From contig JBEKBO010000047.1 in assembly GCA_050015355.1 (NCBI GenBank), positions 1 through 30,512 of the forward strand: 30,512 bases of DNA, read 5' to 3'. Under the pieces are notes generated by a model that saw only the letters and a list, made by a program, of their open reading frames with translations, was not told where the DNA came from and did no database searches. Positions 15,801 to 23,349 of this stretch are shown in pieces. Numbering within the stretch: position 1 is the stretch's first letter; each line of letters opens with the position of its first letter. This stretch comes from CAWBRT01 sp050015355. GTDB lineage: Bacteria; Acidobacteriota; Terriglobia; Terriglobales; Acidobacteriaceae. The translations under genes and the position numbers were made by a program.

Positions 15801-16199
15801 AGTGTAGCACGATTCAATCCGTCTGTGGCAAATCGACGGCAGAGAATTGTGCAGCACGGGAAGCAGAGCTCCAGAAAAATTCGGCCTACGTGAGATGCTG
15901 AACGGACAGCTCTAAATCTTGATCCATAGGGAAAACAAAAATCGATTTCGGGGCGAGAACGGTCACACGGCGGCCTTTGCTGCTGTGACTCAGCGAAATC
16001 GAAATCACGGTAAAGCCGACAGAGGAGAGGGGAGGTATGCTTGCTCGAGGGGATAGGAGCTAGTGAGAATAGAATCTGCGCAAACGGCCTACTTCGCCAC
16101 TGGTTTCAGCCGACAGGCCCAATGCATGGATTGACCGCAGCTATCGACGAGGGGGCCTACCCCGAAATACTTGCGCAGTGAATTGAATCAAACACTTCC
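15801..16199. other. Intergenic stretch without a recognisable gene
   Basis: No convincing open frame, tRNA or known RNA is seen here. There is one strong ribosome-site-like run (GAGGAGAGGGGAGG) at about 16021-16035 before an ATG at 16037, but that frame closes after eight codons (MLARGDRS). Because a terminator-like hairpin follows at 16199, a small plus-strand transcript could exist here, but nothing in the sequence names it. Confidence 0.4.
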
Positions 16200-16230
16200 G
16201 GGCGCCGACCAGACGGCGCCCGTTTTATTG
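16199..16230 (+). terminator. Rho-independent terminator-like hairpin
   Basis: CGGGCGCC (16199-16206) pairs perfectly with GGCGCCCG (16215-16222) around an 8-nt loop and is followed by TTTTATTG. It would end a plus-strand transcript, yet no convincing plus-strand gene lies upstream. Its right arm is also part of the 26-bp direct repeat shared with 29425-29450. Confidence 0.5.
16204..16229 (+). repeat. Left copy of 26-bp direct repeat bracketing the gas vesicle region
   Basis: Positions 16204-16229 match 29425-29450 in the same orientation at 23 of 26 bases, with a 17-base exact core (16208-16224 against 29429-29445). The copies lie on either side of the whole gas vesicle region, about 13.2 kb apart. 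Either an attachment-like duplication or the relic of an IS end. Confidence 0.5.
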
Positions 16231-16454
16231 TTATGAGCGCCTATTGCAAGTTTGCGCCGCATTTTATCCAGGTTCTGGAATAGAGTCTCATTATTGGAAT
16301 AACGATTTCCCCGCTTGTTCACGGAGGACAAAAGAATCCTTCGTTTTTCCGCAGTTTTAGCTTTCTCTGCCACGGCCATTACCGCGAAAAGAAATGGCTG
16401 CTTAATTGCTCTGCGAATGATGTGCTTCTTGCGAGCCAATGCGAGTCGTTGCCC

Positions 16455-16673
16455 TATCCGGGCTTTGCGGGTCGCCGCAGTTCTCGTATCCCGCTGGTAA
16501 TCCAAATCTTGGTTGCCGGAATACACCCCGAAACTGGTGTTAGCGTGCAAGCGGTTGGAGAGACTTTAGCGGTGAATAGGCATGGCGCCTTGATCGGCAC
16601 AAACTCGGGGCTGATGTCTGGCATGCGCTTATCCTCAGACAACGTCCCGAGTCGCTCTAAATGGCTTTCCTAG
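16455..16673 (+). pseudogene. Decayed PilZ-type domain fragment
   Basis: In one plus-strand frame this stretch reads GRRSSRIPLVIQI, then a segment with ETLAVNRHGALIGTNSGL and GMRLSS, before losing resemblance and stopping at 16673. The pattern of an RRS-RIPL start followed by TLAVNRHGAL resembles the N-terminal half of small PilZ proteins that I remember as frequent in Acidobacteriota. The distal half of the domain is missing and there is no good start site, so I treat it as a remnant. The family call is from memory and needs a profile search. Confidence 0.4.
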
Positions 16674-16699
16674 AGCGTGTTTCAAAAATAGTTTGGCCT

Positions 16700-16726
16700 C
16701 CTCACATCAAGTACATATGTGTGAGG
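16700..16726 (+). promoter_or_regulatory. Inverted repeat upstream of the Cys-rich gene
   Basis: CCTCACA (16700-16706) and TGTGAGG (16720-16726) form a perfect 7-bp inverted repeat around a 13-nt spacer, ending 49 nt before the ATG at 16776. It could be an operator or a leader hairpin. Confidence 0.35.
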
Positions 16727-16775
16727 CAGGGTGAGAGTCCAGGCAACAAAGCCGAGGCTCATGAAGGGAAGAGTT

Positions 16776-17138
16776 ATGTTACGTGAACTGTTTTGCGGCT
16801 GTTACCACCTATTCTCGTGGCCGATAAAGCTGCCGGACGGCACCCATTATCAGGTCTGCCTCCGTTGCGGACAGGAATACGGCTACGATTGGGACCGGAT
16901 GCGGAGAACAACGGCACTCACTTCTCGTGTAACTGAGACTCGGCTCTCGAACAGCTCCGTGCCCTGCGCGGGTCCTCACGGTATGCATCCTCGTGAAAAC
17001 GCTCAAACGCATATCACCCCTCAGGTCGAGGCCGGTCAAGTTCCCTTGTCCTCTCCTTCTTCTCCTGTCTTCAAGCCACGGGGTGGACTTGATTCGAGAG
17101 TGGGCTCATCATGGTCTTGGTCTTGTGGATATGAGTAA
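16776..17138 (+). CDS. Small Cys-rich (zinc-ribbon-like) protein of unknown function
   Basis: 120 aa. The first ~45 residues hold a compact pattern CGCYH...WPIKLPDG...QVCLRCGQEYGYDWDRM. The CxCxH and CxxC pairs could bind one zinc. Short proteins with a CxCxH / YxVCLxCG / YDW-M pattern are, as I recall, common uncharacterised proteins of Acidobacteriota. The C-terminal part is Ser/Pro-rich and looks unstructured. ATG 16776 has AGGGAAG upstream and is preferred to in-frame ATGs at 16731 and 16761. The stop overlaps the next gene by 8 nt (ATGAGTAA), so it may head the upstream gas vesicle module. Confidence 0.65.
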   Translation: MLRELFCGCYHLFSWPIKLPDGTHYQVCLRCGQEYGYDWDRMRRTTALTSRVTETRLSNSSVPCAGPHGMHPRENAQTHITPQVEAGQVPLSSPSSPVFKPRGGLDSRVGSSWSWSCGYE

Positions 17139-17745
17139 TAACGAACCCAGTGGTGGTGAAAGAAAGCTCGTGTACATCCCCATTATCCACACTCTGGCGG
17201 ACATGGGGCGACTCGGCGCGTCAGTACAAAGTGCGAAACTCTCGGCGCTTGGGCGGCAGGGGTTGGCACGCAATGCGGCGGCGGTGGAGAAGATGTGGGA
17301 GGAGATCGAACGAGTCGTCGGGAAGCTGCGAGTGAGCCCCGGGAGCACGCGGGTCTATCAGGACGGATTGCCGGTTTGCGGACACGAGCAGGAGATTGTT
17401 TCGGAATTGGCGGAGGCCGGAAGCCGGAACCACAGGTTGCTTTTGAATCTTCAGTCTCGCGGCGCGTTACTGGTGGGTACGGAGTCTCCCGAACTGTTGC
17501 TTGAAGAATACCAACTCGCCAGCGCCGCATTGGCGGGACGAGTTTCCGATGCGAAGATTCGCCGTGATCGGTTACGCGACACGCTGCTGGAGAGGCGGGA
17601 CCGTTATATTGCCGATCGCATCAACCGGACCTTGGGTACGGGGGAGACGGGCATCCTTTTCATGGGGATGCTCCACGAAGTCGCAAGGTCACTGAATGCT
17701 GATGTCCTGGTGGCTTATCCGCTTGGGTCTCCTCCCGTGAGGTAA
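17131..17745 (+). CDS. Uncharacterised protein, weakly TraB/EreA-like
   Basis: 204 aa, start ATG 17131. It begins with a short Asn/Ser/Gly-rich tail and then LVYIPIIHTLADMG, a long helical middle, a block reading VYQDGLPVCGHE and a block reading RGALLVGTESPELLLEEY. The end (RRDRYIADRIN followed by GILFMGMLHEVARSL) has the RD-x-x-A-x-x-I then hydrophobic-G-x-x-H layout of the TraB/GumN and erythromycin esterase superfamily, but the resemblance is weak. No catalytic role can be assigned. It precedes gvpH by 132 nt in the same direction and may be part of the gas vesicle locus. Confidence 0.7.
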   Translation: MSNNEPSGGERKLVYIPIIHTLADMGRLGASVQSAKLSALGRQGLARNAAAVEKMWEEIERVVGKLRVSPGSTRVYQDGLPVCGHEQEIVSELAEAGSRNHRLLLNLQSRGALLVGTESPELLLEEYQLASAALAGRVSDAKIRRDRLRDTLLERRDRYIADRINRTLGTGETGILFMGMLHEVARSLNADVLVAYPLGSPPVR

Positions 17746-17824
17746 GAGGCGATGCAGGAATGGGGTTCAGGGCAGGATTGCGCAGAGCCAAGGACGCACG
17801 CCTCCTCCAGGTTGATTACAAGAC

Positions 17825-17844
17825 CCTTCATTCGAAAGTGAAGG
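17825..17844 (+). promoter_or_regulatory. Short inverted repeat before gvpH
   Basis: CCTTCA (17825-17830) and TGAAGG (17839-17844) are a perfect 6-bp inverted repeat around 8 nt, 34 nt upstream of the gvpH start. It does not match the CIRCE heat-shock operator. A candidate operator or leader hairpin only. Confidence 0.25.
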
Positions 17845-17877
17845 TGTATGAAATTCAGATCGAGGGAGAACAACCAC

Positions 17878-18396
17878 ATGACTAAGAAACACAATGAGAA
17901 GACTTCCGAAGGCGGCTTCGAACTAGGGCTTGGCGGGATTCTCAAAGGCCTCGGGGATATGGCCGAGAAACTTGGGGAGCTGGCCAAGACCGGCGAGCAG
18001 CTATCCCGAACCGGTGAGATCCACGGGCCGGGCAAGGAAGTGAAAGGAATCTACGGGTTCACCGTCAAGGTGGGACTAGGAGACGACCGGGCGCGCGTCG
18101 AGCCGTTCGGCAACATTCGCCAGGACCGGGAATCCGGGCACACCGTTGTGCAGGAAGTTCGCGAACCCGTTGTCGATGTCTTCGAGGAAAAGGATCATGT
18201 ATTGGTGGTGGCCGAGATGCCTGGCATCGGCGTGAAAGACGTGCAAATTACGGTGGAGGACGACCTGCTGACCATCTCAGTTGAGCGCGGCGACAAGAAG
18301 TATCGCAAGGAGGTGCTGCTGCCTGCGAGCTCTACTCGCGAGAAGACGCAGGTCACCTGCAACAATGGAGTAGTTGAAATCAAGTGTAAGAGATGA
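17878..18396 (+). CDS. gvpH: Gas vesicle protein GvpH (Hsp20/alpha-crystallin type)
   Basis: 172 aa. The N-terminal third has the gas-vesicle-type pattern GLGGILKGLGDMAEKLGELA, and the C-terminal ~90 residues form an alpha-crystallin domain (EPVVDVFEEKDHVLVVAEMPG, then VKDVQITVEDDLLTISVERG). The usual C-terminal IxI tail is absent; it ends VVEIKCKR. ATG 17878 has GAGGGAG nine bases upstream; an alternative ATG at 17848 would add ten residues. The stop overlaps the start of the CDC48-like ATPase by 4 nt (ATGA). Likely role: a small heat-shock-type chaperone keeping Gvp proteins soluble during assembly. Confidence 0.88.
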   Translation: MTKKHNEKTSEGGFELGLGGILKGLGDMAEKLGELAKTGEQLSRTGEIHGPGKEVKGIYGFTVKVGLGDDRARVEPFGNIRQDRESGHTVVQEVREPVVDVFEEKDHVLVVAEMPGIGVKDVQITVEDDLLTISVERGDKKYRKEVLLPASSTREKTQVTCNNGVVEIKCKR

Positions 18397-20540
18397 AAAG
18401 CCCGAACATGTCCACAGAGCGCATCGAAGTCACAGTTCTCAAGTTCAAAGTCACCGAGGCGTTGAGCAAGGACGTCGGGCGAGGGATTGCCCGCCTGGGT
18501 CCGGAAGACCTCGACAAACTCCAGGTCGCCATCGGGGACCCGGTCGAAGTGACCGGGAAGCGCGGGACTGTCTGCAAGGTGATGCCCGCTCACAAGGAAC
18601 TTCGCGGGCAATCCCGAATCCAGATCGACGGACTGGTGCGTGAAAACGCCGGAGTGGGGCTGGACGAGTTCGTGCAGGTGCGGAAGACCAGTTGCCGCCC
18701 AGCCGAGCGGGTTGTGCTCGCCCCGGCCAACGTCCAGCCATCCGGGCGCGACCTGGATTATATCGGCAGTTTGCTCGACGGCCTGCCCGTACAGGAAGGA
18801 AGCCGGATCCGCGCAACGCTTTTTGGCAGCCGGTGGGTGGACTTCCGGGTAGAAAACACAACCCCGAAAGGCCCAGTCTGGATCAATCCAACCACCCAAC
18901 TGGTCATCGGCAGTCCGCAGCAGGCCGGGGAAGCGGCCGCGCGTTCCACCTCTTACGAGGACATCGGCGGGCTGAAGCCGCAACTCCAGCGCATTCGCGA
19001 AATGATCGAACTGCCGCTGCGCTATCCGGAGGTCTTCGAGCGGCTGGGCATCGACGCACCCAAGGGCGTACTGCTCCATGGCCCGCCGGGCTGCGGCAAG
19101 ACTTTGATTGCGCGCGCTATCGCGCATGAAACCGAGGCCAATTTCTATTCGGTGAGCGGTCCGGAGGTCATCCACAAGTTTTACGGTGAAAGCGAAGCCC
19201 ATCTCAGGAAGATCTTCGAGGAGGCTACGCGCAAGGGTCCCAGCATCATTTTTCTGGATGAGATTGACGCCATTGCGCCGCGGCGCGAGAACGTGGTGGG
19301 GGAAGTGGAAAAACGAGTTGTGGCGCAACTGCTGGCTCTGATGGATGGGCTCGCGAAAAGGCGACAACTGATCGTAATCGCCGCCACCAACCTGCCTAAC
19401 ATGCTCGACCCGGCTTTGCGCAGACCTGGGCGGTTTGACCGGGAAATTGCCATCCCCATTCCCGACCGCTACGGGCGCGAAGAGACCCTTGCCATCCATA
19501 GCCGCGGCATGCCGCTGGCTGAGAATGTGGCCATGAGCCGCTTGGCCGAGATCACCCATGGCTTTGTGGGCGCGGATCTGGAAGCACTTTGCCGCGAAGC
19601 AGCCATGATTTGCCTGCGTCGCATCATGCCCGACATCGACTTCGCGCTGGCACGCATTCCTTATGAGCAGCTAGCCAAGCTCGAGGTCCGGATGGAGGAT
19701 TTCCTCGATGCTTTGCGTGAGGTCGAGCCTTCCGCAACGCGCGAAGTGTTTGTCGAGGTGCCGGACGTGCGGTGGGAGGATGTGGGTGGCCTCTCGCAAG
19801 TCAAGCAGCGGCTCCTGGAGGCGGTGGAATGGCCGCTCCAGTATGCGGAGCTGTTCAGCGCCGCCAACATCCGTCCTCCCAAAGGAATTCTGCTGACGGG
19901 GCCGCCGGGCTGCGGAAAGACACTGCTTGCCAAGGCCATCGCCAACGAAAGCAAAGTCAATTTCATTTCTGTAAAAGGTCCGGCGCTGCTGTCCAAGTAC
20001 GTGGGAGAGTCGGAACGAGGCGTGCGCGACATGTTTCGGAAAGCCAAGCAAGCGGCGCCGTGCATTATCTTCTTTGATGAGATCGACGCGCTTGTGCCGG
20101 CACGCAATGCCGGCGGCTCCGATGCCCACGTCGCCGAGCGCGTCCTGAGCCAGTTCCTCACCGAACTCGATGGCGTCGAGGAACTGAAGGGGGTGCTGGT
20201 GCTGGGCGCGACGAACCGGCCGGACATGCTCGATCCGGCCATCCTGCGCCCGGGGCGCTTTGATGAAATCGTCGACATCTCCTTGCCCGACGAGGAGAGC
20301 CGCCGCCTGATCTTTGAGGTTCATCTGCGGAGCAAGCCACTGGCACCCGGAGTGAGCGCTAGTAACCTCGCTGCAACCACGCATGGTTTTAGCGGCGCCG
20401 ATATTCAAGGTGTGTGCGCTAAGGCGGCTCTGTGCGCAGTGCGGCGCGCTGTGACACACAGGATCGGGAACCCGGCGGACAACGCGGCGGTGATCATCGA
20501 GCCTGGCGATTTGGAAACGGCTCTGAAAGAAGCAAAGTGA
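18393..20540 (+). CDS. CDC48/VAT-type double AAA+ ATPase in gas vesicle locus
   Basis: 715 aa. An N-terminal CDC48-like double-psi barrel region (VLKFKVTEALSKDVGRGIAR, IGDPVEVTGKR) is followed by two full AAA+ modules. D1: Walker A GPPGCGKT at residues 230-237, Walker B IIFLDEIDAI, Arg fingers near LRRPGRFD. D2: Walker A GPPGCGKT at 503-510, Walker B IIFFDEIDAL, LRPGRFD. The architecture is that of archaeal VAT and eukaryotic p97, hexameric unfoldases. It starts inside the gvpH stop and is immediately followed by a gvpF/L start, so it is in a gas vesicle operon. Likely role: remodelling or disassembly of Gvp complexes. It occupies the place of gvpZ in the Serratia order as I recall it; whether GvpZ is a homologue needs checking. 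Confidence 0.9.
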   Translation: MKSPNMSTERIEVTVLKFKVTEALSKDVGRGIARLGPEDLDKLQVAIGDPVEVTGKRGTVCKVMPAHKELRGQSRIQIDGLVRENAGVGLDEFVQVRKTSCRPAERVVLAPANVQPSGRDLDYIGSLLDGLPVQEGSRIRATLFGSRWVDFRVENTTPKGPVWINPTTQLVIGSPQQAGEAAARSTSYEDIGGLKPQLQRIREMIELPLRYPEVFERLGIDAPKGVLLHGPPGCGKTLIARAIAHETEANFYSVSGPEVIHKFYGESEAHLRKIFEEATRKGPSIIFLDEIDAIAPRRENVVGEVEKRVVAQLLALMDGLAKRRQLIVIAATNLPNMLDPALRRPGRFDREIAIPIPDRYGREETLAIHSRGMPLAENVAMSRLAEITHGFVGADLEALCREAAMICLRRIMPDIDFALARIPYEQLAKLEVRMEDFLDALREVEPSATREVFVEVPDVRWEDVGGLSQVKQRLLEAVEWPLQYAELFSAANIRPPKGILLTGPPGCGKTLLAKAIANESKVNFISVKGPALLSKYVGESERGVRDMFRKAKQAAPCIIFFDEIDALVPARNAGGSDAHVAERVLSQFLTELDGVEELKGVLVLGATNRPDMLDPAILRPGRFDEIVDISLPDEESRRLIFEVHLRSKPLAPGVSASNLAATTHGFSGADIQGVCAKAALCAVRRAVTHRIGNPADNAAVIIEPGDLETALKEAK

Positions 20541-21341
20541 ATGAGTAATAGCGAGACGGCTTATTACTTGTATTGCCTGACACCTCGTGTATGCGATATC
20601 AAAGCGTCCGCGATCGGGGTGGATGGGCAACGTCCGGTCTCTGTGAGCGCTTGCGGGGGAGTTGGCGTAGTTTTTAGTGAAGTAGGGTTGGGAGAGTTCT
20701 GTGGCGAATCAGCGGAAGCGCGCCTGCAGGACTTGGCTTGGTTGGGACCGCGGGTTTGTCGCCATGAAGCTGTTATCGAGGAACTCATGAGCCTAGCGCC
20801 AGTGCTGCCGGCACGTTTCGCGACCCTGTTCACTTCCGTCGACAGCTTGAAGCAGTCTGTTCTTGAACACCGCAAAGCAATCACCGGATTCTTCGCTCAG
20901 CTCGGCGACAAACAGGAGTGGGCTGTCAAAGGGTTGCTGAATCGCGCTGAAGCACTGAGGGATCAGCATGCGCCGGAAAATCGAGTGCTGGCCGCTTCCC
21001 CTGGAGCTCGATATTTCCAGGAAAAGCGCATCAAGGCCCAGTTGGAACGGGACTTCAATCTCCGGCTGAAAGACTTCTGCCAGCAGGCGGCGGCGGCACT
21101 GGGAGAGCAGGCCAATGATTTCCGGGAGCGCAAAGTAATAGTGTCAGTTGCGGCTGGAAGTGACGCCGAGATCGTATTGAACTGGGCCTTTCTCCTCTCG
21201 CCGGCAACGATCGAAGATTTCCGCGTGCGGCTGGATCGGTTCAATAGCGGCGAAGCGTTTCCCGGCTTGATGCTGACGCTGACCGGTCCGTGGCCGCCCT
21301 ATAGTTTTGCTCCGGATCTTTCCGGTGGCGCGAAGGCATGA
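20541..21341 (+). CDS. gvpF: Gas vesicle protein GvpF/GvpL family (copy 1)
   Basis: 266 aa. It begins YYLYCLTPR, contains the conserved centre VCRHEAVIEELMSLAPVLPARFATLF and ends with the family signature LTGPWPPYSF. The ATG follows the ATPase stop directly. GvpF/L proteins bind GvpA and are needed early in assembly. F and L belong to one family and cannot be separated by sequence alone here. Confidence 0.92.
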   Translation: MSNSETAYYLYCLTPRVCDIKASAIGVDGQRPVSVSACGGVGVVFSEVGLGEFCGESAEARLQDLAWLGPRVCRHEAVIEELMSLAPVLPARFATLFTSVDSLKQSVLEHRKAITGFFAQLGDKQEWAVKGLLNRAEALRDQHAPENRVLAASPGARYFQEKRIKAQLERDFNLRLKDFCQQAAAALGEQANDFRERKVIVSVAAGSDAEIVLNWAFLLSPATIEDFRVRLDRFNSGEAFPGLMLTLTGPWPPYSFAPDLSGGAKA

Positions 21342-22045
21342 AGCTCCTTCTTTACTGCATCGTCCAGCAAAACTTGGACGAACCTCTCCAAGAACCAGGA
21401 ATGTGTGTCGTGGCGGCTCACGGATTGGCGGCCGTGGTTTCGCGGGTAGAGGAGACAAGTTCGGCGCCCAGCGTTTCCTCCGTGCTGGCTTTTGAGAAAG
21501 TAGTCGAGACTATTCATGCCAGACAGGCTGTCATTCCTCTGCGGTACGGCTGCCTGATGGAAAGCGAATCGGCAATCATCCGACTATTGGAAGACCACCG
21601 CCAGGAGTATGAGGCGCTCTTAGGCCGACTTCAGGGCTTGACTGAGATGGGAATCCGCGTCCTATGCCCAGCACGCCCAGAGATTCTCCCCGGGTTACCG
21701 TTGTCTCCCGGCGCCGCATACCTGGCCTCCCTGCGAAATCGCTACAGTTCCGGGGATAGCCTCGCTCCGGAGGAAGCTGAGCTGGCCGATCAGATCACCG
21801 GTTTGCTTTTCGGTTGTTATACAGAGCAGCGAAGAGAAATCTCGCCGGCTGAGCAGGGACGCTTAATCTCGCTGTACTTTCTGACGCCGAAAATCGACGT
21901 GGAGCGCTTTCGAAATAAGGCCCGGCAAATCTGTCCTCCCGGCGGCACGAAATTGTTGTTAAGCGGTCCCTGGCCGCCCTACAACTTCGCGTCTTCTCCA
22001 GCCAAGTCTCCCAACGAGTTCGGAATCGCATCGTTACTACAGTGA
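21338..22045 (+). CDS. gvpF: Gas vesicle protein GvpF/GvpL family (copy 2)
   Basis: 235 aa, starting inside the stop of copy 1 (ATGA). It has LLLYCIV at the start, the central VETIHARQAVIPLRYGCLME block and the closing signature LSGPWPPYNF. It is shorter than copy 1 and has diverged strongly from it, so the pair probably has distinct roles. It is the last gene of the first gas vesicle module. Confidence 0.92.
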   Translation: MKLLLYCIVQQNLDEPLQEPGMCVVAAHGLAAVVSRVEETSSAPSVSSVLAFEKVVETIHARQAVIPLRYGCLMESESAIIRLLEDHRQEYEALLGRLQGLTEMGIRVLCPARPEILPGLPLSPGAAYLASLRNRYSSGDSLAPEEAELADQITGLLFGCYTEQRREISPAEQGRLISLYFLTPKIDVERFRNKARQICPPGGTKLLLSGPWPPYNFASSPAKSPNEFGIASLLQ

Positions 22046-22078
22046 TTCAATCAACGGGCGAACTACAGTGATTCAATC
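22036..22078 (+). repeat. 17-bp tandem direct repeat at the end of gvpF copy 2
   Basis: actacagtgattcaatc occurs at 22036-22052 and again at 22062-22078 (26-nt period). The first copy contains the TGA stop of the gvpF gene. It looks like a recent short duplication. Confidence 0.6.
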
Positions 22079-22569
22079 CTCTGGCGATGCTCCGGAGCAC
22101 GGAAGTATGCATCGTTGCAGTGAGAATCCAGATTCCAGAATCCATTCCAGAAAGCTCCATGTGATCGCGACTGGCCGTCTGTAACAAAGAGCATACCTAT
22201 AAGAATCTTGGGATTTCTGTCAACGCGCATGTCTCTATGCCAGAGAGCGGACACCCGGTTTCGTGGATTTCATGCCCGAAACCGCACAGAGGTCCGGAAC
22301 AGAGCTGTCCAGGCTAACTGTCGAAGTCGCCGGATATTAGCCAGCTTGCGTAATCGCGTGGATCAATAAGACTGGTATATCGCTGACGCGGTCATGCAGC
22401 CGTTCAACACGAGTGAGCGGACCAGAGTCCACCGCAATATCTTATTAGTTTTCGAGAAGGATAAATCTCCTCATTGGCTACCCACGTGCTCTATCACGTC
22501 CCGAGGGGTTATACGTGAAGCCCTTTCAAATAGGAATGAACACACAATCACACAAAAGGAGAACGAAAC
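22079..22569 (+). promoter_or_regulatory. gvpA upstream control region with sigma-54-like element
   Basis: This 490-nt gap has no credible gene. It contains a perfect 8-bp inverted repeat CGGTTTCG/CGAAACCG (22256-22263 and 22277-22284), and a TTGGCTACCCACGTGCT stretch whose GG (22476-22477) and GC (22488-22489) have the exact 10-nt spacing of a -24/-12 sigma-54 promoter, about 80 nt before gvpA. A TCACGT/ACGTGA inverted repeat (22494-22499, 22513-22518) follows. The strong ribosome site AAAAGGAG precedes gvpA. The promoter call is a pattern match only. Confidence 0.35.
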
Positions 22570-22788
22570 ATGGCGAAAGTAAATAAGTCCACGGATTCCT
22601 CGAGCTTGGCAGAAGTTGTTGACCGCATTCTGGACAAAGGCATCGTGATCGACGCCTGGGTCAAGGTATCGCTGGTCGGCATCGAGCTGCTCTCCATCGA
22701 AGCTCGCGTTGTGATCGCTTCGGTCGAGACGTATCTGAAGTACGCCGAAGCCATCGGTCTGACTGCCAGCGCCGCGCAGCCGGCGTAG
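22570..22788 (+). CDS. gvpA: Major gas vesicle shell protein GvpA
   Basis: 72 aa, the usual length of the wall protein. It has the invariant core: SLAEVVDRILDKGIVIDAWV, then VSLVGIELLSIEARVVIASV, then ETYLKYAEAIGLT. These give the helix-strand-strand-helix rib unit that polymerises into the gas-permeable shell. A strong AAAAGGAG ribosome site suits a highly made protein. It is the first gene of the second module and is followed by a stable hairpin. Confidence 0.98.
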   Translation: MAKVNKSTDSSSLAEVVDRILDKGIVIDAWVKVSLVGIELLSIEARVVIASVETYLKYAEAIGLTASAAQPA

Positions 22789-22824
22789 TGCAGCGCCCAA
22801 CATGGTTCCCGTTTCGTCCCGGTC

Positions 22825-22847
22825 AGAGGCCCTCAACAGGGGCCTCT
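22825..22847 (+). promoter_or_regulatory. Stable hairpin between gvpA and the downstream genes
   Basis: AGAGGCCC (22825-22832) and GGGCCTCT (22840-22847) form a perfect 8-bp GC-rich stem with a 7-nt loop, 37 nt after the gvpA stop. No T-run follows, so it is more likely an mRNA-stabilising or partial attenuator structure than a full terminator. It could raise gvpA message over the assembly genes. Confidence 0.5.
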
Positions 22848-22906
22848 CCCGGGTTGGGAGTCCAAAGGTACCCCAAGAGGTCACACGAGGTGAAAGGAGC
22901 TGATGC

Positions 22907-23191
22907 ATGTTGACAGATGATATGACGCGCTTGTGCGGTGAAATCTGCGCAATGCGCAGGATGCGCGGCAGCATGATGAGCGAGTTGCAGCACGGTGCCA
23001 CGGAGCGGAAGCAAACTGTTGCGGAGCTCTGCGCGCACATTGGCCGCGCTCGCACGACGATGGCGAAGCGAACAAAGCATGAACGCGTTGCTTTTCTGAA
23101 CAACCTGAAGCGTTCGGTTAGCGCACAGCGGCGAGATATGCGAAACGACCTGGCGGGCGCTCGCAGAGCCTGGGCCGGCAAAAGTGCATAA
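22907..23191 (+). CDS. Arg-rich helical protein, candidate GvpC-like shell protein
   Basis: 94 aa with a good AGGAG ribosome site. Almost entirely helical and rich in Arg, Ala and Met (MTRLCGEICAMRRMRGSMMS, VAELCAHIGRARTTMAKRTK), ending DLAGARRAWAG. It is paralogous to the next gene: both share MTxLxxEI near the start, an internal LCA and AGAxxAW at the end. No enzyme motif. Its place between gvpA and gvpN is where gvpC sits in other clusters, and helical amphipathic proteins there bind the outside of the shell. The 33-residue GvpC repeat of cyanobacteria is not evident, so this is a positional suggestion. Confidence 0.75.
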   Translation: MLTDDMTRLCGEICAMRRMRGSMMSELQHGATERKQTVAELCAHIGRARTTMAKRTKHERVAFLNNLKRSVSAQRRDMRNDLAGARRAWAGKSA

Positions 23192-23349
23192 CAACAATCG
23201 GCAGGGACCGAAGTTCAAGCGGGCTGGAGCAATCAGTAGCCGCTCCTATGCAGGACCTGTCGGCAGGTTCGCTGCGCGGGTGGCTAAGTCACTTGGATAA
23301 GGCCCCCGCCAGCGGGCCGAGACGAGAGTCACCCGAGGGGAGGACAGAG

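Noticed and set aside
16188..16550. Minus-strand open frame of 120 aa
   Set aside because: It runs through the terminator hairpin, is antisense to the PilZ-like remnant, has no ribosome site and reads like a basic low-information frame. A short resemblance near its end to IS630 transposase C-termini (MRRKLAI) is noted but too short to name it.
16727..16775. Possible riboswitch-like leader (GGCAACAAAGCC) before the Cys-rich gene
   Set aside because: It recalls pieces of the c-di-GMP-I (GEMM) motif but the conserved GGGCAAACC and GACGCAAAGC elements are not both present, so I do not call it.
17182..17745. TraB/EreA enzyme call for the 204-aa protein
   Set aside because: Only the order of a few residues agrees; without a profile search the family name is too strong, so it is kept as unknown.
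18195..19559. Long minus-strand open frame (454 aa) antisense to the CDC48-like gene
   Set aside because: Shadow of a GC-rich coding sequence; the plus strand encodes a complete AAA+ protein with both Walker motifs here.
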